A stretch of 54,398 bases of DNA from NCBI GenBank assembly GCA_024638445.1, contig JAHEKH010000007.1:1-54398 (forward strand), written 5' to 3'. The position numbers and the translations under genes are program-made. Of the stretch, positions 32,177-42,053 are shown piece by piece (the stretch's first letter is position 1; each line of letters starts with the position of its first letter). Under the pieces are notes generated by a model that saw nothing but the letters and a program-made list of their open reading frames with translations, did no database searches and was not told the DNA's origin. This stretch comes from Gammaproteobacteria bacterium. GTDB lineage: Bacteria > Pseudomonadota > Gammaproteobacteria > Steroidobacterales > JABDKV01.

Positions 32177-33436
32177 TCACCGGTGAGCACCCGTCACTAT
32201 TTCGCCACCCTTGATCACGACACGCACATCCTCCAGCACCGTGACGTCGTCGAGCGGGTTGCCGGAAACGGCAATGATATCCGCCAGGAGCCCGGCCGCG
32301 ATCTCGCCGCGGTCCTCCACGCCGAGGAGTTCCGCGGCATTCAGGGTCGCCGTCCTGATGGCATCGATCGGCTCCATGCCTCGCTCGACGTAGGCGGCAA
32401 ACTCCTTCGCATTGTCGCCGTGTTCAAAGACCCCGGCATCGGTACCGAAAGCGATTTTAACGCCGGCTTTTATCGCCTTGCGCACGCTCTGGTCGACAAA
32501 GGACTTCACGTACTCGTTTTTTGCGTCCAGCTGCGGCGGCAGGTCGTACTCCAGGTACCACTGAAACAGGGTCGGCACCAGGAACGTGCCGCTGTCCCTC
32601 ATCATTCTTATCGCTTCGTCATCGAGGATCGAGCCGTGATCGATCGAGTGGATGCCCGCACGAATTGCATTCTTGATGCCTTCAGTACCATGAGCGTGCG
32701 CCGCAACCTTCAGCCCATGCCGCTCCGCCTCTTCCACGACCGCCCGCAGTTCCTCGATGGAATACTGCGGCGCGCCCGCGGGCCCCTCAAAGGACAACAC
32801 ACCGGCAGTGGCGCAGACCTTGATGACGCTGGCGCCATGCTTGATCTGGTAACGCACGGCCTTGAGCACTTCAGGCACGCCGTCCGCCACGCCTTCCCTT
32901 GGCCCGCCCTCGAGGATACCGGGCGCAAAGCCGGTCGGCTCACAGTGTCCCCCGGTGATGCTGATCGCATTGCCGGCCGTAAACATGCGCGGCCCCTCGA
33001 CCCAGCCTTTTTCGATGGCCCGTGCCAGGGCGATGTCGGCGAAACCCAGCGAAGCGCCCAGGTCGCGAACCGTCGTGAATCCGGCGTGCAGCGTCGCCCT
33101 GGCATAAGGCACGCCACGCAATGCGCTGAGGGCCGGCGTATCGTGTACGGCGCGTGTTTCCCATCCTTCGCCAAGGTCGTAGTTGAGATGCGTATGCATG
33201 TCGATCAGGCCCGGCAGCAGCGTGAGGTCACCGAGATCGATGACCGGCAGCCCTGCGGGAACGCGTCGGCGGACTTCGACAATACGCTCACCGTCAATTA
33301 CCACGACCGCCGGACTGACGATACGGCCCGCGCGCACGTCGATCATGCGTTCGGCTGTCAGCACATAGCGCTCCGCCGCTTCCGCCGGCATCGCGCTCAA
33401 CACCAGTACCAGGACAATGCTCATCCGTCCGATCAC
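32177..33436 (-). CDS. Secreted imidazolonepropionase-like metal-dependent amidohydrolase
   Basis: Signal peptide; LLPGLIDMHTHLNYD, HAHGTEGIKNAIRAGIHSIDHGS, IAFGTDAGVFEHG. Confidence 0.87.
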   Translation of the reverse strand: MIGRMSIVLVLVLSAMPAEAAERYVLTAERMIDVRAGRIVSPAVVVIDGERIVEVRRRVPAGLPVIDLGDLTLLPGLIDMHTHLNYDLGEGWETRAVHDTPALSALRGVPYARATLHAGFTTVRDLGASLGFADIALARAIEKGWVEGPRMFTAGNAISITGGHCEPTGFAPGILEGGPREGVADGVPEVLKAVRYQIKHGASVIKVCATAGVLSFEGPAGAPQYSIEELRAVVEEAERHGLKVAAHAHGTEGIKNAIRAGIHSIDHGSILDDEAIRMMRDSGTFLVPTLFQWYLEYDLPPQLDAKNEYVKSFVDQSVRKAIKAGVKIAFGTDAGVFEHGDNAKEFAAYVERGMEPIDAIRTATLNAAELLGVEDRGEIAAGLLADIIAVSGNPLDDVTVLEDVRVVIKGGEIVTGAHR

Positions 33437-33468
33437 AGCCCGCTACTCCAGAAAAAAAAGGGTTTTCG

Positions 33469-34413
33469 CTAGCGCGCTTCGCCGATGACGAAACGCGCGG
33501 TATTGCCGCGAACTGCAGATCGCGGAACAGCGTAGTCTTCGCCGTCGACCTGCAGTCGCACTGCCCTGGCCCTGCCGAGGAAAATCTCGATCGGCGGCCG
33601 GCCCTCGACCTGCCGCACCCGGCCGGAGGCAATCATGTCGTAGACGAGCCGGCTTCCGGTACTGTCCGTGACCTCGACCCAGGAGTCGCCATCCAGCGAC
33701 AGCGTCACCTGTATCGTTTGCGGCACGGGCGGCGGCGACACTTCCTCCGTTTCGGCAACGGCGGCAGGCTCCGACGAGCCCTCAGGGATGGCGGAAACGT
33801 CCGCGCCGTCATTGCTGTCATCGGCTCCGTCACCCGGCAACGCAGCGGGTTCGGACGGCTCGCCGTCCACAGGAGCCGCCAGCAGTCCGCCTGAATCAGC
33901 CGGGTCCACGGCCGGCAGCGGTATTTCTTCCGGCGCAGGATTGCTGACCGACGGTTGGCTGGCGGGCTCTGCCGGGACCGACAGCGCCTCCGGTTCCTCG
34001 AGCCCTGACCAATAGAGATACAACATCGCCAGCGCCGCCAGTATCAGTGCACCGAGGCCGATCCAGCGCAAACCGCTCCAGTCCGTTTCAGTGTCGTCGG
34101 CGGGCACGTTGGCGAGAGTGGTGATCGGTGGCGGAGTGTCATCGCGACCGCGCTTGCGGTAATACGCAATCATCAGGTCGTCGGTGTCGAGACCCAGCAT
34201 GCTGCCGTACTTGCGCATGTGGCCCTTGGCGAAAACCGGCGCACCCAGCGCGGGAAAATCGTCCTCCTCGAGCGCCTGCAGCATCCACTCGTCCAGGTGC
34301 AGCTCCAGCGCGACGTCCCGGATGACGAGCCCGCGGGCTTCGCGGGCACGGCGCAGCATCGACCCCGGGCCCTCCATGTCCGGCGCCTGGCTCGCCCCCG
34401 GGCGATCGGCCAC
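33469..34413 (-). CDS. rodZ: RodZ-like HTH/DUF4115 protein
   Basis: N-terminal HTH (MLRRAREARGLVIRDVALELHLDEWMLQALEEDDF), single TM helix, Pro-rich linker, C-terminal beta domain; GTG start. Confidence 0.87.
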   Translation of the reverse strand: MADRPGASQAPDMEGPGSMLRRAREARGLVIRDVALELHLDEWMLQALEEDDFPALGAPVFAKGHMRKYGSMLGLDTDDLMIAYYRKRGRDDTPPPITTLANVPADDTETDWSGLRWIGLGALILAALAMLYLYWSGLEEPEALSVPAEPASQPSVSNPAPEEIPLPAVDPADSGGLLAAPVDGEPSEPAALPGDGADDSNDGADVSAIPEGSSEPAAVAETEEVSPPPVPQTIQVTLSLDGDSWVEVTDSTGSRLVYDMIASGRVRQVEGRPPIEIFLGRARAVRLQVDGEDYAVPRSAVRGNTARFVIGEAR

Positions 34414-35162
34414 TACCGGGACTCCGCCAGCAGCCGTGCCTCGACTGATTCCGGGTAGTCCCGCATCAGCATGCGGGCATATTCATCGGCGGCGCGCTCA
34501 TCGCCCAGGGTTTGCTCGACCTGGACACCGACCCACAGGGCCTGGGGCGAGAGCTGCATGACTTCCGACAACCGCTGCAGGAAGGCGCGCGACTGGAATG
34601 CCCGGTCGACGTTGTTGGTCAGCTTTGTCATCTGCCAGAGGGCCTTGGCATACCGCGGATTATGCTGCAGCGCTGTACGGAAATAATTCTCGGCAAGCTC
34701 GTTATCGGGCAGCTTGAGCACGCAGACACCGGCGTTGGTATAAGCGATTTCCGGGGTGGTGTAGCTCGGCACAGTTGCCGCAGCCAGGAAGTTTTCTTCG
34801 GCTTCGCGAATCTTGTCGTTTCGGCACAGGTGCACGGCATACATGTTGCGCACCGTGGCATCCTCATCGTCGAGCCGCAACGCCGTGCGGAAATGACGAC
34901 TCGCCTCGTCGTTGCGGCCCAGGTCCCCGTAGACCATACCGAGATAGGCATGCGCCGGTGCCAGGTGCGGATCCTGCTCGATGGCGCGGTTCAACTTGTC
35001 GAGAGCGCGTTCGCGTTCACCGCGCTGCAGGTATTCCGAGCCCAGGCGGAGGTTTGCCAATGCTGCGTCTTCGGGCGATGCCTCGGCCGCCGACGGCAAA
35101 TCGCCGGTGGTGACGCAACCGGTGGCGGCGAGCACGGCGAGTAGCAAAGCGAGTCTCTTCAT
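34413..35162 (-). CDS. pilW: Type IV pilus biogenesis/stability lipoprotein PilW/PilF
   Basis: Lipobox LAATGC; TPRs ANLRLGSEYLQRGERERALDKLNRAIEQDPHLAPAHAYLGMVYGDLGRNDEASRHFRTALRLD. Confidence 0.87.
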   Translation of the reverse strand: MKRLALLLAVLAATGCVTTGDLPSAAEASPEDAALANLRLGSEYLQRGERERALDKLNRAIEQDPHLAPAHAYLGMVYGDLGRNDEASRHFRTALRLDDEDATVRNMYAVHLCRNDKIREAEENFLAAATVPSYTTPEIAYTNAGVCVLKLPDNELAENYFRTALQHNPRYAKALWQMTKLTNNVDRAFQSRAFLQRLSEVMQLSPQALWVGVQVEQTLGDERAADEYARMLMRDYPESVEARLLAESR

Positions 35163-36256
35163 TGTGCGGCTCCGGCACGCTTGGCGTGCAGCGGCGAGGT
35201 GATACGGTTCTCGACCTGGCCGGCCAGCTGGCCACAGGCGGCAGCGATATCGTCGCCACGGGGTCGCCGGGTCATGGTCCGCAGGCCCTGGTGATGCAGG
35301 ATGTCCTGGAAAGCCTGGATCGTGCTGTCGCTCGAACGACGATAGCGGCCGCCCGGGTAGGGGTTGAACGGGATCAGGTTGACCTTGGCCGGACGATTGC
35401 GGAGCAGACCGGCGAGCTTGCGGGCCAGCGCCGGGCTATCGTTAACCCCGTCCAGCATGACGTACTCGAAAGTGATGTGGCGGCCGTTTTTGCCGGCATA
35501 CTCCCAACAGGCGTCGAGCAGTTCCGCAATCGGGTGACGGCGATTGATCGGTACGAGTTCGTCACGCAGATCGTCGTCGGGGGCATGCAGCGAAACTGCC
35601 AGCGCCACGTTGCACTCGTCGCCGAGCCGGCGCATCTGCGGCACCAGGCCCGAGGTGCTCAACGTCACCCGCCGACGGGACAGCTCGAAGCCATAATCAT
35701 CCAGCATCAGCTCCATTGCGGGAACGACATTGCGATAGTTCGCCAGCGGCTCTCCCATGCCCATCATGACCACGTTGGTTATGGCCCGGCCTTCGGACTC
35801 ACGGTCGCCCAGCGCGCGCTGGGCCAGCAGCAGCTGGCCAATGATCTCGCCCGAAGTCAGGTTGCGATTGAAGCCCTGGGCACCGGTTGCACAAAAACTG
35901 CAGTCGAGGACACAGCCAACCTGGCTGGAGACACACAGCGTGCCGCGACCCGGTTCCGGGATAAAAACGGTTTCCACGGCCTGGCCGCCGTCCACAGCAA
36001 GCAGCCATTTGCGAGTTCCGTCGGTGCTGACGTTTTCACTCAGTACGCCCGGCAGGCGGATGCTTGCGGTCTCGCTCAGGTCGCTGCGCAGGGTCCTGGA
36101 CAGGTCCGTCATGGCATCGAAGTCGTCGACACCACGCCGGTAGATCCATTTCATCATCTGTCGCGCGTGAAACGGCTTCACGCCGCGACTGCCCAACCAG
36201 CCCTCGAGCTGACCCCGGGTCATGCCTAGCAGCTCAATTGCGCCGGGGCCGCTCAC
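35159..36256 (-). CDS. rlmN: 23S rRNA / tRNA (adenine-C2)-methyltransferase RlmN
   Basis: Radical SAM CVLDCSFCATGAQGFNRNLTSGEI; NVVMMGMGEPLANY; GTG at 36256 (VSGPGAIELLGMTRGQLEGWL) as likely start. Confidence 0.95.
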   Translation of the reverse strand: MSGPGAIELLGMTRGQLEGWLGSRGVKPFHARQMMKWIYRRGVDDFDAMTDLSRTLRSDLSETASIRLPGVLSENVSTDGTRKWLLAVDGGQAVETVFIPEPGRGTLCVSSQVGCVLDCSFCATGAQGFNRNLTSGEIIGQLLLAQRALGDRESEGRAITNVVMMGMGEPLANYRNVVPAMELMLDDYGFELSRRRVTLSTSGLVPQMRRLGDECNVALAVSLHAPDDDLRDELVPINRRHPIAELLDACWEYAGKNGRHITFEYVMLDGVNDSPALARKLAGLLRNRPAKVNLIPFNPYPGGRYRRSSDSTIQAFQDILHHQGLRTMTRRPRGDDIAAACGQLAGQVENRITSPLHAKRAGAAQ

Positions 36257-36263
36257 GTTCAAC

Positions 36264-36698
36264 TCATCCGCGGGTGCGCGGGCACAGCCCCGACTCGCCA
36301 AAAAAGAACTCGATCTCCTGGGCCGCCGTATCCGGACCATCCGAGCCGTGCACGACGTTTTCCTCGATCGATTTCGCAAAATCGGCGCGGATGGTACCGG
36401 CATCGGCATCGGCCGGGTTGGTCGCACCCATGAGCTCGCGGTGTTTCGCAATCGCGTTCTCGCCCTCGAGAGCCGTGACCATCACGGGACCAGAAGTCAT
36501 GTACTCGACGAGATCGCCAAAAAACGGCCGTTCGCGATGGACCGCATAAAAGCCCTCGGCCTGCTGCCGGCTGAGGTGCATCATCTGTGCCGCCACGATC
36601 TGCAGACCGGCGTTCTCGAACCGGCGGTAGATTTCGCCGATCAGGTTTTTCTCAACGCCATCCGGCTTGATGATCGATAGGGTGCGCTCAACAGACAT
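36264..36698 (-). CDS. ndk: Nucleoside-diphosphate kinase
   Basis: [78 protein letters not shown]. Confidence 0.98.
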   Translation of the reverse strand: MSVERTLSIIKPDGVEKNLIGEIYRRFENAGLQIVAAQMMHLSRQQAEGFYAVHRERPFFGDLVEYMTSGPVMVTALEGENAIAKHRELMGATNPADADAGTIRADFAKSIEENVVHGSDGPDTAAQEIEFFFGESGLCPRTRG

Positions 36699-36823
36699 GC
36701 TGACTCCTGTTTACTGAAAGAATGGATTCGCCCATATGGCGATTAAGCCTTTGGATTTCGGCCGGATTTTGCACCGGTTTAGCCGCGCAAGTTTACTCTG
36801 GCAGGCACACCGGAGCAATTGAT

Positions 36824-37144
36824 TCAGACGTTGAAACTCTCGCCGCAGCCGCATTCCCCGCGGGTATTGGGGTTACGGAACCGGAAAGCCTCGTTCAGCC
36901 CGTCCTTGACGAAATCGACCTGCGTGCCCTCCAGCATCGGCAGGCTGTCCGGATCGACGAAGATCGCCACGCCCTGGCTCTCGAACCGGAGATCGCCGGG
37001 CTGTTCCTCGTCGGCATAATCGATGACGTAGGCATAACCGTTGCAGCCGGTTTTCTTTACACCCAGACGCAGGCCCAGCCCCCGGCCTCGCTCGGCCAGG
37101 AAGTGGCTGACGCGGTCAGCCGCGCGTGTCGACAGGGAAATCAA
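36824..37144 (-). CDS. iscA: IscA-type iron-sulfur cluster assembly protein
   Basis: [16 protein letters not shown]...LGVKKTGCNGYAYVIDYADE...GECGCGESFNV; probable TTG start overlapping the iscU TGA. Confidence 0.88.
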   Translation of the reverse strand: MISLSTRAADRVSHFLAERGRGLGLRLGVKKTGCNGYAYVIDYADEEQPGDLRFESQGVAIFVDPDSLPMLEGTQVDFVKDGLNEAFRFRNPNTRGECGCGESFNV

Positions 37145-37503
37145 CCCAGGCTCCGGCGCGTGGCATCGCGCAATGCGTCTTCGGCCGTCAGCACGCAGTG
37201 CCATTTCTCGGTGGGCAGGCCCAGCTGCGCGGCGATGTGATCGAGATCGAGCGACTGCACCTCGTCGACATGCTTGCCGGGAAGTTGCTCGGTCAGCCAG
37301 CTCGCCACGGCAATCGTGTGCGGGCAACCCCAGGCACGAAAACCTGCATGCCCGATCACGCCCTTGTCGACCTCCAGGCAGAACTCGACCAGCGTTCCGG
37401 CCGCACGACTGCCGGCCCGCCCGTTCAACGCGTCGGCGGAGCACGGCCCGGCCACGTTGCGCGGGCTCTCGAAATGATCGATGACGATATCGCTGTAGTT
37501 CAT
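37141..37503 (-). CDS. iscU: Divergent IscU-like scaffold protein
   Basis: [49 protein letters not shown] aligned by eye to IscU; located between iscS and iscA. Confidence 0.86.
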   Translation of the reverse strand: MNYSDIVIDHFESPRNVAGPCSADALNGRAGSRAAGTLVEFCLEVDKGVIGHAGFRAWGCPHTIAVASWLTEQLPGKHVDEVQSLDLDHIAAQLGLPTEKWHCVLTAEDALRDATRRSLG

Positions 37504-38714
37504 GGACTGTCCTTCTTCACCGTATCTCTGACCGTGGCGACCGGTGAAGATTCCGGACATACCGCGATCTGCCTCAGCCGCCTGACCTGGGCATTGATGA
37601 CCTCGATTGCGCGGTCGACCTCGGCCCGGGTGGAAAACCGCCCCAGGCTGATGCGCAACGAGCTTTGCGCGAGATGATCGGGGCGCCCGAGCGCCCGCAG
37701 CACATAGGACGCCTCCCGGCTGGCCGACGTGCAGGCTGACCCGCTGGACAGCGCCAGCTCGCGCACGGCGAACAGCAGGCTTTCGCCCTCGACGCCCTCG
37801 AAACAGACGTTCAGCAGGCCCGGAGCGCGTTTCGCCGGGTGCCCGTTGCAACGCACACCGCCCAGCACTGAAATGCCGTCCCATAGCCGCTGACGAAGCG
37901 CGGTCAGGCGGGCCGCCTCTGCCTCGAGTTCCTCGGCGGCAACCCGGAACGCCTCACCCATGCCGACGATCTGGTGCGTCGGCAGCGTCCCTGACCGCAG
38001 ACCGCGCTCGTGACCACCACCGTGAATGATCGGCTCGAGATGGGCGCAGGGCTCACTGCAAACATACAGCGCACCGATGCCCTTGGGGCCGTAGACCTTG
38101 TGGGCGGAAAAAGACATGAGATCGACCGGCATGGCATCGAGATCGATTGGCACCTTGCCGGCACTCTGGGCCGCATCGACGTGAAACAGCACCTCACGCT
38201 CGCGGCAGACCCGCCCGATTGCCTCGATATCCTGGATGACACCGATTTCATTGTTAACGTGCATGATCGAGACCAGCACGGTGTCCTTGCGAATGGCGCC
38301 GGCCACCTGCTCCGGGCTGACGATGCCGTCGTCGCCGGGCACGAGGTAGGTTACTTCGAAGCCTTCGCGCTGCAGCTGGGCACAGGTATCCAGAACCGCT
38401 TTGTGCTCTGTTCTCGAAGTGACAATGTGCCGGCCCTGTTCTGCATAGAAATGCGCAACGCCCTTGATCGCCAGGTTATCGGACTCAGTAGCGCCCGAGG
38501 TCCAGACGATATCGCGGGGCGTGGCGCCGACCAGCCGGGCCACCTGCCGGCGGGCGGTTTCGACATAGCCGCGAGCGGTCCGCCCGAGCACGTGCGAACC
38601 GGACGCCGGGTTGGCAAACACGCCGTCCGTGGTCAGGCAGGCCGCCATCTTCTCGGCCACCCGGGGGTCGACCGGCGTGGTCGCGGCATAGTCCATGTAA
38701 ATCGGTGGTTTCAT
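37500..38714 (-). CDS. iscS: Cysteine desulfurase IscS
   Basis: [18 protein letters not shown] lysine [12 protein letters not shown], active-site loop [21 protein letters not shown]. Confidence 0.96.
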   Translation of the reverse strand: MKPPIYMDYAATTPVDPRVAEKMAACLTTDGVFANPASGSHVLGRTARGYVETARRQVARLVGATPRDIVWTSGATESDNLAIKGVAHFYAEQGRHIVTSRTEHKAVLDTCAQLQREGFEVTYLVPGDDGIVSPEQVAGAIRKDTVLVSIMHVNNEIGVIQDIEAIGRVCREREVLFHVDAAQSAGKVPIDLDAMPVDLMSFSAHKVYGPKGIGALYVCSEPCAHLEPIIHGGGHERGLRSGTLPTHQIVGMGEAFRVAAEELEAEAARLTALRQRLWDGISVLGGVRCNGHPAKRAPGLLNVCFEGVEGESLLFAVRELALSSGSACTSASREASYVLRALGRPDHLAQSSLRISLGRFSTRAEVDRAIEVINAQVRRLRQIAVCPESSPVATVRDTVKKDSP

Positions 38715-38717
38715 CGT

Positions 38718-39449
38718 CTAGCGGTCCTCGTCAGCTGACGATTGTAGGCGTTCGACGGAGGTCAGCAAACCCCGCAGGATATTGACCTCGTTCTGGTCGG
38801 GCGTCGCGCGGTTGAACATAAGCCGCATCCGCCGCATCAGGTGACGCGGATTATCCGGGTTGAGGAAGCCGGTGGCGACCATCACCGTCTCCAGGTGCGC
38901 ATAAAACCGCTCCAGTTCGGCAGCCGGGGCCGGCTCGGGCTGGGGCGAGTCGACCGCCCCCTCCCCCAGCGTCGCCATCCGCAGCTCGTAGCTGACCACC
39001 TGTACCGCCATGGCCAGGTTCAGCGATGCGTAGTCCGGGTTGGCCGGAACGTTGAGCAACCATTGGCAGTGGTCCAGCTCTTCGTTCGACAAACCTGTGC
39101 GCTCGCGACCGAACACCACGGCCAGCGGGCCGTCGCCAACGGCGAGCAGCCGCCGGACGCTGTCACGGGCATCATAGGTCGGCCAGTGATGAGTCCGCAG
39201 GCGCGCGCTGGCCCCGGCCACGGCAACGCAATCACCGATTGCCTCCGGCAGGCTGTCATAGACCTCGGCACGGGTGAGCAGGTCATCCGCGCCTGACGCC
39301 ATTGCCGTGGCATCGGCGTGGGGAAAGTATCTAGGCCGCACCAGCCTCAGGTGGCCCAGGCCCATGGTCTTCATCGCCCGCGCCGCCGCGCCGATGTTGC
39401 CGGGGTGCGAGGTCTCGATCAGCACCACGCGGATTCGCTCCAGGCTCAT
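38718..39449 (-). CDS. trmJ: tRNA (cytidine/uridine-2'-O)-methyltransferase TrmJ
   Basis: SPOUT motifs IRVVLIETSHPGNIGAAARAMKTMGLGHLRLV, VFGRERTGLSNEEL, NLAMAVQVVSYELR. Confidence 0.94.
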   Translation of the reverse strand: MSLERIRVVLIETSHPGNIGAAARAMKTMGLGHLRLVRPRYFPHADATAMASGADDLLTRAEVYDSLPEAIGDCVAVAGASARLRTHHWPTYDARDSVRRLLAVGDGPLAVVFGRERTGLSNEELDHCQWLLNVPANPDYASLNLAMAVQVVSYELRMATLGEGAVDSPQPEPAPAAELERFYAHLETVMVATGFLNPDNPRHLMRRMRLMFNRATPDQNEVNILRGLLTSVERLQSSADEDR

Positions 39450-39528
39450 TCAGTCACTCCGGTTGTCCAGTCTGCTATTCTACCGGCCGCACCGCACCCG
39501 GTGCGCCTGATTTCCGGTATCGAGACAC

Positions 39529-40320
39529 ATGCAAGCCCTGCTCAATATCGCGGTTCGTGCCGCACGCCGCGCCGGCGATGTGATCATCCGTCATGTCGGC
39601 CACGTTCACCAGCTGACAATTACCTCGAAAGCACGCAACGATTTCGTGACCGAGGTCGATCAAATGGCGGAGGCCGAGATTATCGCGACCATTCGCGAAA
39701 GCTACCCGGACCACGCGTTCCTCGGTGAGGAATCGGGTGAGTCCGGCAAAGGCGATAACGTGTGGATCATCGACCCGCTCGACGGCACCACTAATTTCCT
39801 GCACGGCTTTCCGATGTTCTCGGTATCGATCGCCCTGCAGCAGAAAGGTCGCATGGAGCACGGCGTGATTTACGACCCGATGCGCCAGGAGCTGTTCACC
39901 GCCTCGCGTGGCGAAGGCGCGCAGCTGGATGGCCGGAAAATCCGCGTGACCAAACGCAGGGGACTCGATGGCGCATTGATCGGCACCGGTTTCCCCTACC
40001 GGGCAAACCAGAAGTTCATGGACGAATATATCGGTATGTTCCGCGCCATTGCGGAACATACGGCGGGTATCCGGCGCGCCGGCTCTGCAGCACTCGACCT
40101 GGCCTATGTGGCCGCAGGCCGGCTGGATGGCTTCTGGGAGCTGGGGCTGGGACCCTGGGACATGGCCGCCGGCAGCCTTATCGTCCGCGAGGCCGGCGGA
40201 CTCGTCGCCGATCTGAACGGCGACGAGACCTGGCTGGAGACCGGTAACATCGTCGCGGCGACACCGCGCGTGCTGAGCGCCATCATTGCGGAGCTGCGTC
40301 CCCACGTACCCCGCGCCTGA
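39529..40320 (+). CDS. suhB: Inositol-1-monophosphatase family protein SuhB
   Basis: FLGEESGESG, WIIDPLDGTTNFLHGFPMFSVSIAL, WELGLGPWDMAAGSLIVREAGG. Confidence 0.95.
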   Translation: MQALLNIAVRAARRAGDVIIRHVGHVHQLTITSKARNDFVTEVDQMAEAEIIATIRESYPDHAFLGEESGESGKGDNVWIIDPLDGTTNFLHGFPMFSVSIALQQKGRMEHGVIYDPMRQELFTASRGEGAQLDGRKIRVTKRRGLDGALIGTGFPYRANQKFMDEYIGMFRAIAEHTAGIRRAGSAALDLAYVAAGRLDGFWELGLGPWDMAAGSLIVREAGGLVADLNGDETWLETGNIVAATPRVLSAIIAELRPHVPRA

Positions 40321-40346
40321 ACCACCAGATCAGGTGGGTATACGGT

Positions 40347-42011
40347 TCAAAAGCCCTCCATCAAGCGGCATACCTGCCCCTCGCACTGGCGAAACAACGA
40401 CAGGAACTGGTTGAGCGTGGAATTGGTTGATTCCGACAGGCTGACGCTGTCCAGCTGGTAGGGATCATTGACCAGGTTGTAAAACTCGCGATGGGTAATC
40501 AGCGCGGGCTGACCGGGGTCAGCATAGGTCTCGACAAACAGAAAGTCCGTTGTCGACACCTTTTGCCGAATCGCGAAAAAAGTTGCCCAGTTACCGGGCG
40601 GCTCATAATAATGTTCGACGAGGAACCGGTCCCGCCCCCACGGAGCAGCCGGGTCAGCCAACAGTGATCGAAAACTGGTTCCGTCAGGTTCATAGGGCAC
40701 GGTCGCGCCGGCGAAATCCACGAGCGTCGGCGCCAGGTCGTTATTGACCACCAGCGCATCCACGCGCTGGCCGGCAGCACCACGGGGCGAACGAACGTAC
40801 AGGGGCACACGGATCGATTCCTCGTAAGGCAGTATCTTGGCGCCGATCCGGTGCTCGCCATACAGCCAACCGTTGTCCGAAGTGAACATCACTACCGTAT
40901 TGCCATCGAGCCCGCCCGCAATCAACGCCTGCATCAGGCTGCCAACCATCTCATCCACCGCGAGCATCGAGGCAGCCATCGCCTTGAACTGATCGCGAAT
41001 ATAGTCCGGGTCGACGAGGTTCCTGTCGCCGGCACATTGCGGACCATAGACCGGGTGCGTGGAACAGTCAGGCTTGTCGCTGACGTCGGCCTCGTTAAAA
41101 GAAGGTTTGTGTACCGGGTCGGGTATCTCGCCGTTTGCGGGGTCGCCGTCGATGAATAATTCGTGCCGGGGAGCCGGCCGGATTGTCAGGAGCTCCGGTT
41201 GCTCGTCGTTACACGGCGGCAGCGCAGCAGGGTTGATGACCTCCAGGTGCGGTGCGAAAGGCAACAACGCGAGGAAAAAAGGCTGCTGATCGGCGGCACG
41301 GTCGTTAATGAACTGCACCGCGTGGTCTCCCAGCACATCGGTCTGGTAATCCTCTGGATCCGTACCGAAGCTGAGTACCGTGCCGTTATGGTTCACCTCG
41401 AAGTCATACATCCTGAACCCGGACGTACCCACCAGGCCGAACCAGTCATCCCATCCGGGCGGTACATACTGCCGCGGATCAGCCGGCCCGGACGGCGGGC
41501 CGGTAATGCCGTAACCATTGAGATACTTGCCGACCAGGCTGGTGACATAGCCCTGATCCTGCAGCCAGGTCGCGATGGTCGATTCACTCCGACCCGGCTC
41601 GGTTTCCGTAGGAAGCCAGCCCGGCAGACCGATACTGTCAATCTGACAACCGTACTGGTTTACGCGGATGCCGTGGTTATGCGAGTACTGCCCACGCAAC
41701 AGGGTCGCACGCGACGGGCAGCACAGAGAGTTTGTTACAAAGGAATTGTCGAAGACGACACCGCCATCGACCAGGTACTGCTGGATGTTTGGCAGCCACC
41801 CGGCGGACAGCAGGGTAGTCATGACTTCGTCGGCCAGGTCGTCGGCCATCAGGACGACCAGGTTGGTTTGCTGCGCTGACAGGCCACCGCAGAGAGCCCA
41901 TGCTCCCACCAGCGCAGCCACAACGGGAAGTCTCCGTGGGCCGGGCACAGCTGCCTCGATATTTCCTGGTTTCTTCGAGTCTAGCAGGCGCGTCCGGGCG
42001 CTGCTGACCAA
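40347..42011 (-). CDS. Sulfatase (arylsulfatase-like)
   Basis: NLVVLMADDLADEV, CxPSR FGly motif in NSLCCPSRATLLRGQYSHNHGI, VVMFTSDNGWLYGEH; N-terminal hydrophobic segment. Confidence 0.92.
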   Translation of the reverse strand: MVSSARTRLLDSKKPGNIEAAVPGPRRLPVVAALVGAWALCGGLSAQQTNLVVLMADDLADEVMTTLLSAGWLPNIQQYLVDGGVVFDNSFVTNSLCCPSRATLLRGQYSHNHGIRVNQYGCQIDSIGLPGWLPTETEPGRSESTIATWLQDQGYVTSLVGKYLNGYGITGPPSGPADPRQYVPPGWDDWFGLVGTSGFRMYDFEVNHNGTVLSFGTDPEDYQTDVLGDHAVQFINDRAADQQPFFLALLPFAPHLEVINPAALPPCNDEQPELLTIRPAPRHELFIDGDPANGEIPDPVHKPSFNEADVSDKPDCSTHPVYGPQCAGDRNLVDPDYIRDQFKAMAASMLAVDEMVGSLMQALIAGGLDGNTVVMFTSDNGWLYGEHRIGAKILPYEESIRVPLYVRSPRGAAGQRVDALVVNNDLAPTLVDFAGATVPYEPDGTSFRSLLADPAAPWGRDRFLVEHYYEPPGNWATFFAIRQKVSTTDFLFVETYADPGQPALITHREFYNLVNDPYQLDSVSLSESTNSTLNQFLSLFRQCEGQVCRLMEGF

Positions 42012-42017
42012 AGGGAT

Positions 42018-42048
42018 GCGGGGCCGGGCCCTACCCGGTCCGGCCCGC
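42018..42048 (-). terminator. Possible terminator of the sec operon
   Basis: Minus strand GCGGGCCGG..CCCGGCCCCGC hairpin (one bulge) 5 nt after the secF stop, followed by a short CCCTTT tail. Confidence 0.4.
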
Positions 42049-42053
42049 AGATC

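Noticed and set aside
31700-33472. 590-aa plus-strand ORF opposite hisS and the amidohydrolase
   Set aside because: Spans two genuine antisense genes; composition typical of shadow ORFs.
36824-37444. Full 206-aa ORF as the iscA gene product
   Set aside because: The upstream ~100 residues are an out-of-frame reading of iscU; the family-like protein begins at the TTG at 37144.
37504-37884. N-terminal extension of the iscU ORF
   Set aside because: It reads out of frame through iscS coding sequence; IscU starts at [11 protein letters not shown] (ATG at 37503).
39494-39506. CGCACC-C-GGTGCG palindrome between trmJ and suhB
   Set aside because: Short GC-rich palindrome of a kind frequent by chance in this composition; no supporting context such as iscR nearby.
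40321-40346. Hairpin-like CCACC..GGTGG between suhB and the sulfatase
   Set aside because: Only five paired bases with an internal mismatch and no T-tract; too weak to call a terminator.
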